Assembly (NCBI GenBank): GCA_019115225.1
Contig: DXEA01000132.1
Span: 1 to 41,176 of the forward strand
Direction of reading: 5' to 3'
Source of the DNA: Candidatus Evtepia faecigallinarum
Lineage (GTDB): Bacteria > Bacillota > Clostridia > Oscillospirales > Oscillospiraceae
Length of the DNA stretch: 41,176 nt
The notes under the pieces were generated by a model, which made no database searches, had not been told where the DNA came from, and saw only the letters and a list, made by a program, of their open reading frames with translations. Positions within the stretch are counted from its first letter, which is position 1; each line of letters begins with the position of its first letter. This document shows positions 11,808-21,131 of this stretch, one piece after another. Position numbers and translations under genes: made by a program.

Positions 11808-12575
11808 CTATTGCAGGCCCAGCACAAAGGCCACCAGCGCCAGGATAGGAAACAGCGTCCAGACAAGATATCGCCGCGAAATCTCCCACTCGGAAGGCTC
11901 TGCCCCTTCCACCCGGCGGATGCGAAGGCTCAGTTCCCAACGGAAGATCTCGTTGGCAAAGAGGATCTCGCAGACCGTGAGCACACAGAGTACCATGCCG
12001 CACAGCCAGCCCAGACCAACACCCTTGTGGGTCAGCGCCGGCCCCGCCATCACCTGGAGAATGCCGGCTGCCGTAGGCTCCTGGGCAGCAGGGTCCATCC
12101 CTGCTCCATCGCCATAGTACCCCAGCACACCGATGCTCTCCGTGCTGCCGTCCTCGTTGTACAGAACGTACTCCCCTCCCAGCGTCATCACCCCGCCGCG
12201 AAAGACAACCCTCTCGCCGCAGCGCAGCTCCACGCCGGTCATCTGGCGGCCGCCGTCCACCCCTTCGGGGATGGCGGCGGGGTCCTCCTTGGCGGTGTAG
12301 GGGCCATAGGTCTGTCCGCCATATTGGTAGGTGACCGCCTTGTCCGCCGAGACGGTAAACCGGGCCTGCTCCCCCCGGATTTTTCCGGAATAGACCACAC
12401 TGCCGTTTTCCTCGCTGGGCACTAAGATGGTGTCCTCATACAAATATCCCTCCCGACTGAGGGTCACCGGGTAGAGCACGCTGAACACCACCGCCAGGGC
12501 CAGGACCACCAGCAGCACCACTTTTTGATAGCCGTTGAGCGCTTTGATCCGTTTCACAAGGATTCCCTCCATCAC
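11808..12575 (-). CDS. Hypothetical membrane protein (N-terminal TM, extracytoplasmic domain, C-terminal TM pair)
   Basis: 255-aa ORF with TM segments VVLLVVLALAVVFSVLYPV and YLVWTLFPILALVAFVLGL; likely co-transcribed with 11540-11776. Confidence 0.7.
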   Translation of the reverse strand: MMEGILVKRIKALNGYQKVVLLVVLALAVVFSVLYPVTLSREGYLYEDTILVPSEENGSVVYSGKIRGEQARFTVSADKAVTYQYGGQTYGPYTAKEDPAAIPEGVDGGRQMTGVELRCGERVVFRGGVMTLGGEYVLYNEDGSTESIGVLGYYGDGAGMDPAAQEPTAAGILQVMAGPALTHKGVGLGWLCGMVLCVLTVCEILFANEIFRWELSLRIRRVEGAEPSEWEISRRYLVWTLFPILALVAFVLGLQ

Positions 12576-12662
12576 ACAGGGGCGGCATCTTTCTCATTAT
12601 TGTACCATACCTGACTGCCCCTGTCATCCTCCATTCTCGCCACAGTTCTCCAATGGGACGAG

Positions 12663-12691
12663 AACGGCAGAGGCCGGTGGCCTCTGCCGTT
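12663..12691. terminator. Strong hairpin downstream of spoIVB
   Basis: AACGGCAGAGGCC-ggt-GGCCTCTGCCGTT; no clean U-tract, so termination is uncertain. Confidence 0.5.
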
Positions 12692-12698
12692 CCCTGTC

Positions 12699-13754
12699 TT
12701 AGGTTGCCGCGTCCAGCATGTTCTCTGCCAGGATGCCGTAGCCACGGTCGGCGTGGTCCACCAGTACGTGGGTCACGGCCCCCACCAGCTTGCCGTCCTG
12801 GAGGATGGGCGAGCCGCTCATGCCCTGGACGATGCCCCCGGTTTTCTCCAGCAGCTTGGGGTCGGTGACCCGGAGCATCAGGTCCCGGGTGTCCGCGCTG
12901 TCGTCAAAAACTTTGAGGATCTCCACCGTGTACTCCTCCACCTGGGTGCCGGAGACGTTGGACAGGATGGTTGCCTGGCCCGTGTGGACCTCCTCCTGCT
13001 TAGCCACCGGCACCGGGTCACCGGCAAAGGCCCCAGGGTCATCCAGATAGCCAAAGACCCCCTGCTGGGTGTTGGCAAAGAGGGTGCCCAGGTCCGCCCC
13101 GGCAGTAAAGGTCCCCCGGAGCTCCCCGGGCCGGCCGTCCATGCCCTTGGCCACGCTGGCCACCGAGGCCGGGGTGATGGCCCCGGACTGGAGCTTCATG
13201 AGCACCGACGTGTCCACGTCATTGATGCCGTGGCCCAGGGTGCCAAAAAGCCCCGTGGCCGGGTCCACAAAGGTCAGGGTGCCGATGCCCGCCATGGAGT
13301 CCCGGATCCAGGCCCCTAACTTGTACTCGCCATCGGCGCTGCACTGGGCGGCCCTGGCGGTCACCTCCCGGCTCTCGTCATCCCGGACCACCGTCAGCTC
13401 CATCTCCTGGCCGTCCAGGTCCTGGAGGATGGTCTGGACCTCCTCGATGGAGTCCACCTGGGTGTCGTTGATGTGGGTGATCACATCCCCCTCCTGCAGG
13501 CCGCAGGCCCGGGCAGGGGAGGCTACCCCTTCCTCGGTGGTGATGTCCGACAGACCCACCACCAGCACCCCCTGGGCAAAGAGCTTGATGCCCACCGCCC
13601 GGCCCAGGGGGATGACGGTGCGGGGTTCCTCCCCCGCACTCTCCGCCGCCCGGGCACCGGGCGCCAGGCTGAGCGCCAGCAGAGCCGCCGCGGTCAGCAG
13701 GACCAGGAAGCGAAACAACAGCGGCGCTGCGTGATGCTGTTTGATCTCCTGCAA
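12699..13754 (-). CDS. spoIVB: SpoIVB sporulation signalling serine peptidase (PDZ-containing)
   Basis: PDZ region LQEGDVITHINDTQVDSIEEVQTIL, catalytic GMSGSPILQDGKLVGAVTHVLV; TTG start at 13754 preceded by AGGAGAGGTGATC RBS. Confidence 0.93.
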   Translation of the reverse strand: MQEIKQHHAAPLLFRFLVLLTAAALLALSLAPGARAAESAGEEPRTVIPLGRAVGIKLFAQGVLVVGLSDITTEEGVASPARACGLQEGDVITHINDTQVDSIEEVQTILQDLDGQEMELTVVRDDESREVTARAAQCSADGEYKLGAWIRDSMAGIGTLTFVDPATGLFGTLGHGINDVDTSVLMKLQSGAITPASVASVAKGMDGRPGELRGTFTAGADLGTLFANTQQGVFGYLDDPGAFAGDPVPVAKQEEVHTGQATILSNVSGTQVEEYTVEILKVFDDSADTRDLMLRVTDPKLLEKTGGIVQGMSGSPILQDGKLVGAVTHVLVDHADRGYGILAENMLDAAT

Positions 13755-13957
13755 GAGATCACCTCTCCTTCTGTTGCGTTCATCCTTGGCCGAAGGACTC
13801 TTTTGATTTTGATGAAGAAAAAGTCCGGCCCGTGACGCAGGGCGGCAGCCGGTGCGACTGCCGCCTGCGGCGCGCAAAAACGCGCAAGGTTACTATGACC
13901 GGTTTTTTGCAAAAAAGACGCGGCAATGTTACACTGTGTTTCCTTGGAAGAGACTGC

Positions 13958-13986
13958 TTGCAATTTTTCTTTGTCTTTGTTAAGAT
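13958..13986 (+). promoter_or_regulatory. SigA-type promoter for TSCPD/Cys-rich gene pair
   Basis: TTGCAA-N17-TAAGAT. Confidence 0.55.
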
Positions 13987-14019
13987 GAAAAAAATTGCAT
14001 GGAAAGGAGGCAAACACCA

Positions 14020-14289
14020 TTGACCATTGAGTACAAGACCAAAGGGGTCTGCTCCCAGAAGATGACGGTAAAGCTCAAGGACGGCGTCATTGAGCATGTG
14101 GACATCCTGGGCGGCTGCGCCGGCAACAGCCAGGGCGTGGCCCGGCTGGTGGAGGGGATGCGGGCCGAGGACGCCATCGCCAAGATCTCCGGCATCCGCT
14201 GCGGGTTCAAGGCCACCTCATGTCCTGACCAGCTGTCCAAAGCCCTCCAGATCGCCCTGGCCGAGGAGGCCAAGCGGCAGGGCGCCTGA
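14020..14289 (+). CDS. TSCPD domain-containing small protein (TIGR03905-like)
   Basis: TTG start after AAAGGAGG; TIEYKTKGVCSQKMTVKLKDGVIEHVDILGGCAGNSQGVARLVEGM...IRCGFKATSCPDQLSKAL. Confidence 0.88.
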   Translation: MTIEYKTKGVCSQKMTVKLKDGVIEHVDILGGCAGNSQGVARLVEGMRAEDAIAKISGIRCGFKATSCPDQLSKALQIALAEEAKRQGA

Positions 14290-14362
14290 GCACCCCTTTC
14301 TCTGATAGATCACCTGCCGCCCCACCGGGCGGCCCATCCAAGAAAGACAGGAGGACAAACCC

Positions 14363-15016
14363 ATGGCAACCATTTTCTTTGGCGGATGTACCCCCACGGC
14401 GGACCATCCCGCCGAGAGCAAGAAGCTGGCAGAGTACATCCAGAAAAAATTCGGTGTGGAGCCCATCGGCTGCTGCCGGGTCAACCACCCCAAGCTCACC
14501 GAGCAGGACACCGCCATCGTGGTGTGCAACAACTGCGCCAACATCATCACCGAGAGCGGCAAGGCCGACCACATCGACTTCGTCTGGGAGATCATCGACA
14601 ACGACCCCGACTTCCCCTTCCCCGACTACCACGGGGAGAAGATGACCATTCAGGACTGCTGGATGGCCGTGGGCAAGGACAACGTCCACAACGCCATCCG
14701 CTCCCTGCTGAAAAAGATGAACATCGACGTGGTGGAGCTGGCCGAAAACCGCAACGACACCAAGTACTGCGGCATGAAGCTGGCCTCCCCCTGCATGGAG
14801 AGCGACGCCAAGCTGGCCCCCAAGCGCTATGTCCAGGAGGGGGCCCACATGTTCCAGCCCATCCCCCCCGAGGAGCGGCCCGCCCACTTCAAAAAATACT
14901 GCGAGCAGTTCACCACCGACAAGGTGGTCTGTTACTGCCGCTCCTGCCGGGGCGGCCTGCTCATGGGAGGCAAGCAGGCCAAGCACGTGCTGGAGCTCCT
15001 CTTCCCCAACCCCTGA
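14363..15016 (+). CDS. Cysteine-rich protein, tentatively HdrB/CCG-type (Fe-S) binding
   Basis: Recurrent Cys motifs: FFGGCTPTADHP, IGCCRVNHP, VVCNNCANI, CGMKLASPC, VCYCRSCRGG. Confidence 0.6.
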   Translation: MATIFFGGCTPTADHPAESKKLAEYIQKKFGVEPIGCCRVNHPKLTEQDTAIVVCNNCANIITESGKADHIDFVWEIIDNDPDFPFPDYHGEKMTIQDCWMAVGKDNVHNAIRSLLKKMNIDVVELAENRNDTKYCGMKLASPCMESDAKLAPKRYVQEGAHMFQPIPPEERPAHFKKYCEQFTTDKVVCYCRSCRGGLLMGGKQAKHVLELLFPNP

Positions 15017-15021
15017 TGTGC

Positions 15022-15054
15022 AAAAAAGAGACTGCTATGGCAGTCTCTTTTTTT
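15022..15054. terminator. Bidirectional intrinsic terminator between convergent genes
   Basis: AAAAAAGAGACTGC-tatg-GCAGTCTCTTTTTTT. Confidence 0.85.
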
Positions 15055-15073
15055 ATGTCCGTTTTTATGTCCC

Positions 15074-16420
15074 TCAGTGTAATGTCAGGATGAGCACCAT
15101 GCTCATCACCAGCACCATCACCGCCGCCGGCATGGCGTATTTGCAATAACGGCGCCAGGTGATGGGGTGGCCCTCCTGGGCTGCCACCGTCACCCCGGCC
15201 ACGTTGGCCGAGGCCCCGATGGGGGTGGCGATGCCGCCGATATCGGTGCCCTTGGACACCGCCCAGGTGAGAGTGTGCAGGTCCATGTCCAGGTTCCCCG
15301 ACAGGGACAGCAGCACCGGCACCATCACCGTGGCCATGGGGATGTTGTCCACAAAGGCCGAGACGATGGCGGTGAACCAGATGAGGACGATCACCATCAT
15401 CTCCTTGCTCTCCCCGCCCAGGGAGCCCAGGAAGAGGGCCATGCCGTCCAGCACCCCCGTCTGCTCCAGGCCGCTGACGGTGAGGAAGAGGCCGATGATA
15501 AAGCCGATGGTCCGCCACTCCACCTGCCGCAGCAGGCTGCGGGGATAGCGGACGCTGAGCAGGGTGACCACCGTAGCGATGACCCCGATGGTGGGCATGG
15601 TCAGGCCCGTGAGGGTGTGGGTGGCGATGAGGAGGATGACCACCCCGAAAATGGCCACGCGGATGCCAAAGGTCTTTCGGTTGAGGATGGCATCCCCCGG
15701 GTTCATCTCCCACAGGGCCGGGTCCACGGTGTAGCCCGCCTTGAGCTTGTTGCGGAAGCAGAAGTAGAAATAGACCAGTACCATCCCCAGGCCCACCAGA
15801 CAGATGACGCCGTTGTTGCGGATAAAGTCCCAAAAACTCAGGCCCAGGGAGGTACCGATGATGATGTTGGGGGGATCACCGCTCATGGTGGCCGCGCCTC
15901 CCAGGTTGGCGGAAAAGATCTCGGCGATGATCAGGGGCACCGGGTCAAACTTCAAAAAGTGGGCCAGGCGCACCGTGGCCACCACCAGGAAGAGGATGAC
16001 CGTGATGCTGTCCACGAACATGGACAGCAGGGCCGCCAGGATCATGAAGCTGAGCATCAGGGGCATGGGGCGGAACTTGAGCTGCTTGGCCAGTTTCAGG
16101 CAGATCCAGTCGAAAAAGCCCGCCTCGCTCATGCCCTCCACCATGACCATCATCCCCGTCAGAAAGAGGACGGTACTCCAGTTGATGCCCACATTGAACT
16201 CCGTCACGCCCCCGTGGGCATACCAGAAGGGGAGCTTGACAAAGCTGTTCAGGCTCAGGGCCTCCCACACGGCGTCCACGCTGCCCATGGCCCCCAGCAG
16301 CACCACCAGGACCATCACCGCCCCGGCAGACAGGGTCAGCAGACAGCGGGAGCGTTTCCCCCGCAGCAGTTCCACAAACAAGACGATGACGATGACCAGA
16401 GCCAGGACACGGCTGAGCAT
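15074..16420 (-). CDS. SLC13/ArsB-type anion permease (copy 1)
   Basis: ANLGGAATMSGDPPNIIIGTSLGLSFWDFI, DIGGIATPIGASANVAGVTVA, SAFVDNIPMATVMVPVL motifs. Confidence 0.9.
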   Translation of the reverse strand: MLSRVLALVIVIVLFVELLRGKRSRCLLTLSAGAVMVLVVLLGAMGSVDAVWEALSLNSFVKLPFWYAHGGVTEFNVGINWSTVLFLTGMMVMVEGMSEAGFFDWICLKLAKQLKFRPMPLMLSFMILAALLSMFVDSITVILFLVVATVRLAHFLKFDPVPLIIAEIFSANLGGAATMSGDPPNIIIGTSLGLSFWDFIRNNGVICLVGLGMVLVYFYFCFRNKLKAGYTVDPALWEMNPGDAILNRKTFGIRVAIFGVVILLIATHTLTGLTMPTIGVIATVVTLLSVRYPRSLLRQVEWRTIGFIIGLFLTVSGLEQTGVLDGMALFLGSLGGESKEMMVIVLIWFTAIVSAFVDNIPMATVMVPVLLSLSGNLDMDLHTLTWAVSKGTDIGGIATPIGASANVAGVTVAAQEGHPITWRRYCKYAMPAAVMVLVMSMVLILTLH

Positions 16421-16454
16421 GAACGGATCGTTCCTTTCTGATAAAATCTTGCCC

Positions 16455-17807
16455 TCAGTAGCGCAGCAGGATCATGGCCATGCTGATGGCCACCACGATG
16501 ACGGCGGCAGGGGCGGAGTATTTGCAATAGCGGCTCCAGCTGATGGGGTGGCCCTCCCGGGCGGCGATGGCGGTGCCCGCCACGTTGGCCGAGGCCCCGA
16601 TGGGGGTGGCACTGCCGCCGATGTCGGTGCCCATGGACAGGGTCCAGGCCAGGGTGTTCAGATCCACCCCCATGGTCGTGGACAGGGAGGTGATCACCGG
16701 CACCATGGTGGCCGCAAAGGGGATGTTGTCCACAAAGGCCGAGGCCACGGCGGACAGCCAGATGATGATGATGACCATGATGGTCAGGTTGCCGCCGGTG
16801 ATGCTGGCGATGCCGTTGGCCATGGCCTCCAGCACCCCGGTCTGCTCCAGGCCGCTGACGGTGAGGAAGAGGCCGATGAAAAACAGCACCGTCTGCCAGT
16901 CCACCCGCTGGAGCAGGAGGATGGGGTTCTTGTTCACCGCCAGGGTGAGCACCGCGGCGATCACCCCCACCGTGGCCACCGTCAGCCCCGTCATGGCGTG
17001 GGTGACCAGCAGGATGACCGTGACCACGAAGATGGTCACGCTGATGTTGAACTTGCGCCGGTTGGGGATGGAGTCCCGGGGGTCCAGCTCCATGGCCTCC
17101 CGCCGGGCTTTCTCATCCACCTGCCCCACCTCCTTGCGGAAGCAGAAGTAGAAATAGGGCACCATGACCACCATGCCCACCAGGGCGATGAGGCCGGTGT
17201 TCTGCAAAAAGTCCCCAAAGGTCAGGCCCAGGGCGGTGCCGATGATGATGTTGGGGGGATCCCCGCTCATGGTGGCAGAGCCGCCCAGGTTGGCGGTGAA
17301 GATCTCGGCAATGATCAGGGGGATGGGGTCGAATTTCAGCAAATGGGCCAGACGGACGCTGGCCACCGCCAGGAACAGGATGACGGTGATGCTGTCGATG
17401 AACATGGACAGCACCGCCGACAGGATCATAAAGCAGATGAGCAGGGGCACGGGCTTATAGTTGACCAGCTTGGCCAGGCGCAGGCACAGCCAGTCAAAAA
17501 AGCCTGCCTCGCTCATGCCCTCCACCATGATCATCATGCCGCTGATGAAGATGATGGTGCTCCAGTTGATGCCGGTGTTCATCTCGTTGACCACATGGGC
17601 GCCGGTGTACCAGAAGGTGGTCTCCGCCATGCTGTGCAGGCTCAGGGCCGTGAGCACGTCGGGCACGCTCTGCATGACCACCAGAAAGACCACCACCAGG
17701 GTCAGGCCGCCGGCCACCAGGGTGACCAGATAGCGGGGAAACTTCTCCCGGACGATCTCCACGAACATGGCCGCAAAGATCACCACGGCCAGGATCTGAC
17801 TTAACAT
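16455..17807 (-). CDS. SLC13/ArsB-type anion permease (copy 2, tandem paralog)
   Basis: Same motifs: ANLGGSATMSGDPPNIIIGTALGLTFGDFL, DIGGSATPIGASANVAGTAIA; co-linear with copy 1. Confidence 0.9.
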   Translation of the reverse strand: MLSQILAVVIFAAMFVEIVREKFPRYLVTLVAGGLTLVVVFLVVMQSVPDVLTALSLHSMAETTFWYTGAHVVNEMNTGINWSTIIFISGMMIMVEGMSEAGFFDWLCLRLAKLVNYKPVPLLICFMILSAVLSMFIDSITVILFLAVASVRLAHLLKFDPIPLIIAEIFTANLGGSATMSGDPPNIIIGTALGLTFGDFLQNTGLIALVGMVVMVPYFYFCFRKEVGQVDEKARREAMELDPRDSIPNRRKFNISVTIFVVTVILLVTHAMTGLTVATVGVIAAVLTLAVNKNPILLLQRVDWQTVLFFIGLFLTVSGLEQTGVLEAMANGIASITGGNLTIMVIIIIWLSAVASAFVDNIPFAATMVPVITSLSTTMGVDLNTLAWTLSMGTDIGGSATPIGASANVAGTAIAAREGHPISWSRYCKYSAPAAVIVVAISMAMILLRY

Positions 17808-18101
17808 GCTCCATTCCTCCCATGGGAGCGGGCCGTCAGCAGGACCCCCTCCTGTTTTTCATTCTATCTATATCCTTTCCGCCGGGGCGGGATGCCCCGA
17901 CAGACCAATCTTCGGCCAGCCCCCCTCTGAGGCAGGGACCGGCCCTTCCTGTTTTTGCACGTTTTGCCTGTTATCCCCAAATATTTCCTGGGGTTCCCAA
18001 AAATAATTGGGCAGGAAAAAGGAGCAGGGCTCACGGGGGGTCCTGCTCCCTTCTGGGGGTGGCTCTTGGGAGCAACTGGGATTCGGTTCTTCAGGGCGGG
18101 C

Positions 18102-19847
18102 TCAGCCCTCATGGAGGAAGGCGTCGAACTTACACAGCTGGTCGCACACGCCGCAGCCCACGCACTGGGTGGGGTCGATGACTGCCTTCTTGTCCTTCTC
18201 CTTCCAGGAGATGGCCGGGCAGCCGATGCGCATGCACAGCTTGCAGCCCTTGCACTTGTCGGGTTCAATGCGGTAAGGGGGGTGCTTCTCCACGGACTTG
18301 AGCAGCACACAGGGCCGGCGGGTGATGATGACCGACGGCTCGGGGGCGGCCAGCTCCTCGGTGACCGCCTGCTCGGTGGCCTTCAGGTCATAGGGGTCCA
18401 CCACTCGGACCCGGCGGATGCCCATGGCCCGGCAGAGGGTCTCCAGGTCGATCTTGCCAGCGGGGTCCCCCCGGAGGTTCTTGCCGGTGGTGGGGTTCTC
18501 CTGGTGGCCGGTCATGCCGGTGGTGGAGTTGTCCAGGATGATGACGGTGGAGTTACTCTGGTTATAAGCGATGTTGGCCAGGCCGGTCATGCCCGAGTGC
18601 ATGAAGGTGGAGTCCCCCAGCACGGCCACGGTCTTGCCCTCGCTCTCCTGGCCCCGGGCCTTGTTGAAGCCGTGGATGGAGCTGACCGAGGCGCCCATAC
18701 ATTCACAGGTCTCGATGGCGTACAGGGGCTCGTAGGCGGCCAGGGTGTAGCAGCCGATGTCTCCCAGCACGGTGACCTTGTGCTTGGCCAGGGTGTAGAA
18801 CAGACCCCGGTGGGGACATCCGGCGCACAGCACCGGCGGCCGGCCGGGGACCTGCTCGTCCAGGCTGACCCAGGGCTTTTCCACCTGGCGCAGCTTCTGG
18901 GCCACCAGGCCTTGGGAGAACTCGCCCACCAGGGGGAGCTGATCCTTGCCCAGCACCTCCAGGCCCAGGGCCCGGCAGTGATCCTCAATGAAGGGGTCCA
19001 GTTCTTCCAAAACGATGAGCTGGTCCACCTTGGCGGCAAAGTCCAAAATCTTCTGCCGGGGCAGGGGGTTCACCAGGCCCAGCTTCAGGATGGAGGCCTG
19101 GGGCCCAAAAACCTCCCGGGCATACTGATAGCAGGTGGAGGAGGTGATGATGCCAAAGGAGGTGTCCCCCCCCAGCTCCACACGGTTGAGCTCCGTGGTC
19201 TCCGCCAGCTCCTGCAGCCGCCGGGTGCGCGCCTCCACAATGGGGTGGCGGGGCCGGGCGTTGCCGGGGACCATGACGTACTTGGCAATGTCCTTCACAT
19301 AGGGGCGCAGGGGGCGCTCCTCCCGCTCGCCCAGTTCCACGATGCTCTGGGAGTGGGAGATGCGGGTACACATCTTCAAAAAGACGGGGGTGTCGTATTC
19401 CTCAGAAAGTGCAAAGGCCAGCTTGGCGTACTGCCGGGCCTCCTCCGAGTCCGCCGGCTCCAGCATGGGCAGCTTGGCCGCGGCGGCGTAGTGCCGGGAG
19501 TCCTGTTCATTCTGGGAGGAGTGCATCCCCGGGTCGTCTGCCACGCAGATGACCATGCCGGCGTTGATGCCGGTGTAGGAGATGGTAAACAGCGGGTCGG
19601 CCGCCACGTTCACCCCCACGTGCTTCATCACGCAGGCGCTGCGCTGGCCGGCCAGGGCGGCGCCGAAGGCCACCTCCATGGCCACCTTTTCATTGGGGGC
19701 CCACTCGCAATAGATTTCGTCATACTTGGCCGCCTGCTCAGTGATCTCTGTGCTGGGCGTGCCGGGGTAGCTGGAGATCAGCCCGCAGCCTGCCTCATAC
19801 AGGCCCCGGGCCGCCGCCTCATTGCCCAGCATCAGTCTCTTCTTCAT
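18102..19847 (-). CDS. iorA: Indolepyruvate ferredoxin oxidoreductase alpha subunit
   Basis: GNEAAARGLYEAGCGLISSYPGTPSTEITE, TPP region VLGDSTFMHSGMTGLANIAYN, C-terminal ferredoxin motifs CKGCKLCMRIGCPAI and CVGCGVCDQLCKF. Confidence 0.95.
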   Translation of the reverse strand: MKKRLMLGNEAAARGLYEAGCGLISSYPGTPSTEITEQAAKYDEIYCEWAPNEKVAMEVAFGAALAGQRSACVMKHVGVNVAADPLFTISYTGINAGMVICVADDPGMHSSQNEQDSRHYAAAAKLPMLEPADSEEARQYAKLAFALSEEYDTPVFLKMCTRISHSQSIVELGEREERPLRPYVKDIAKYVMVPGNARPRHPIVEARTRRLQELAETTELNRVELGGDTSFGIITSSTCYQYAREVFGPQASILKLGLVNPLPRQKILDFAAKVDQLIVLEELDPFIEDHCRALGLEVLGKDQLPLVGEFSQGLVAQKLRQVEKPWVSLDEQVPGRPPVLCAGCPHRGLFYTLAKHKVTVLGDIGCYTLAAYEPLYAIETCECMGASVSSIHGFNKARGQESEGKTVAVLGDSTFMHSGMTGLANIAYNQSNSTVIILDNSTTGMTGHQENPTTGKNLRGDPAGKIDLETLCRAMGIRRVRVVDPYDLKATEQAVTEELAAPEPSVIITRRPCVLLKSVEKHPPYRIEPDKCKGCKLCMRIGCPAISWKEKDKKAVIDPTQCVGCGVCDQLCKFDAFLHEG

Positions 19848-20051
19848 AACCTATCCATATCCCCTTTCCTGGGACCCCGCCCCGAAGGAGCGGGAAAAAC
19901 GTAATAATAATGCATCGTTTTACATCATACCATCCCCTCTCCCATTCGTAAACTGCTTTTGACAACAAAATTTCTCCCGCCCGGGATTTTTTTCTGGTTT
20001 TCCTGGATTTCTGCCCCCTGCTGTCTCAGCCGGGGGAGACGGCGCGAAAAG

Positions 20052-20058
20052 TGTCGAA
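20052..20058 (+). promoter_or_regulatory. Candidate Spo0A box (TGTCGAA) upstream of spo0A
   Basis: gaaaagTGTCGAActttt; matches the TGTCGAA core of the 0A box. Confidence 0.5.
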
Positions 20059-20214
20059 CTTTTCTGGAAGTTATTTTCCAGTATTTTACATTTTTACCTT
20101 GTGTTTTCTGTCCCATCGTGGTAAATTATGGATGACTGGTGGAAACCTGTTAAACTGCATGAAAAACTGGGACAGCCGGGGGGACCTGGCTGTCCATAGA
20201 GGGAGTAGAGCTGC

Positions 20215-20982
20215 ATGGAAATGAAGAAAACCATTCTCATCGCCGACACCAGCGAGGAGTTCCGCGCCGTTTTGGTGGAGGCTTTTCAGGCCGAAGAGGG
20301 CCTGGAGGTCGTTGGGCAGACCAGCGACGGACAAGAGGCGATCCAACTGGTCAACGAACGGGGGCCGGACATCCTGATCATGGACCTGGTACTGGGGCGC
20401 ATGGACGGCTTTGACGTGCTGGACGCAGTGAAGGGCAAGCCCGTGAGCACCCTCATCCTCTCCAGCTTCGCCCGGGGGTGCATGGCCGAGCAGGTGGCCG
20501 CCCGGGGCGGGGACTACTACATGATGAAGCCCTGCCGGGTGGCCTCTGTGGTGGAGCGGGTGCGTCTGCTGGCCTCTGACCGGTGGGCCGAGGACAGCGA
20601 GCCTGCCCCCTCTGCCGCCGCCAGCCGCCAGAGCCTGGAGGCCAGCGTCACCGCCATCATCCACGAGATCGGGGTGCCCGCCCACATCAAGGGCTACCAG
20701 TATCTGCGGGAAGCCATCATCATGACCGTGGAGGACATGGACGTCATCAACGCCGTCACCAAGATCCTCTACCCCGAGGTGGCCCGGAAGTTCGGCACCA
20801 CCGCCTCCCGGGTGGAGCGGGCCATCCGCCACGCCATCGAAGTGGCCTGGGACCGGGGGGACCTGGATACCCTGCAGAAATACTTTGGCTTTACAGTCAG
20901 CAATTCCAAGGGCAAGCCCACCAATTCCGAGTTCATCGCCATGATCGCCGACCGCCTGGTCCTCCAGCGCCGGCAGGGATGA
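20215..20982 (+). CDS. spo0A: Stage 0 sporulation protein A (response regulator)
   Basis: REC domain with [18 protein letters not shown] and MMKP; C-terminal [60 protein letters not shown]. Confidence 0.97.
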   Translation: MEMKKTILIADTSEEFRAVLVEAFQAEEGLEVVGQTSDGQEAIQLVNERGPDILIMDLVLGRMDGFDVLDAVKGKPVSTLILSSFARGCMAEQVAARGGDYYMMKPCRVASVVERVRLLASDRWAEDSEPAPSAAASRQSLEASVTAIIHEIGVPAHIKGYQYLREAIIMTVEDMDVINAVTKILYPEVARKFGTTASRVERAIRHAIEVAWDRGDLDTLQKYFGFTVSNSKGKPTNSEFIAMIADRLVLQRRQG

Positions 20983-21036
20983 CCTGCCCGGCCGCATCCC
21001 TTGCCATGATATAGAATCTTTTTTGAAAAATCCATC

Positions 21037-21084
21037 AGATCTGCCCGAATCCTGGAAAACCGCCAGGTCGAGCAGATCTTTTTT
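21037..21084 (+). terminator. Intrinsic terminator after spo0A
   Basis: AGATCTGCccgaatCCTGGaaaaccgCCAGGtcgaGCAGATCTTTTTT. Confidence 0.85.
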
Positions 21085-21096
21085 GCAAGATTTCTC

Positions 21097-21125
21097 TTGA
21101 CAGTGCGGGGGGTGCGTGCTATACT
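21097..21125 (+). promoter_or_regulatory. SigA promoter of infC-rpmI-rplT
   Basis: TTGACA-N17-TATACT. Confidence 0.85.
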
Positions 21126-21131
21126 AATCGC

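Noticed and set aside
15804-17804. 666-aa plus-strand ORF
   Set aside because: Antisense to SLC13-type permeases; H/D/G-rich artefact.
17955-19904. 649-aa plus-strand ORF
   Set aside because: Antisense to iorA, no recognisable motifs.
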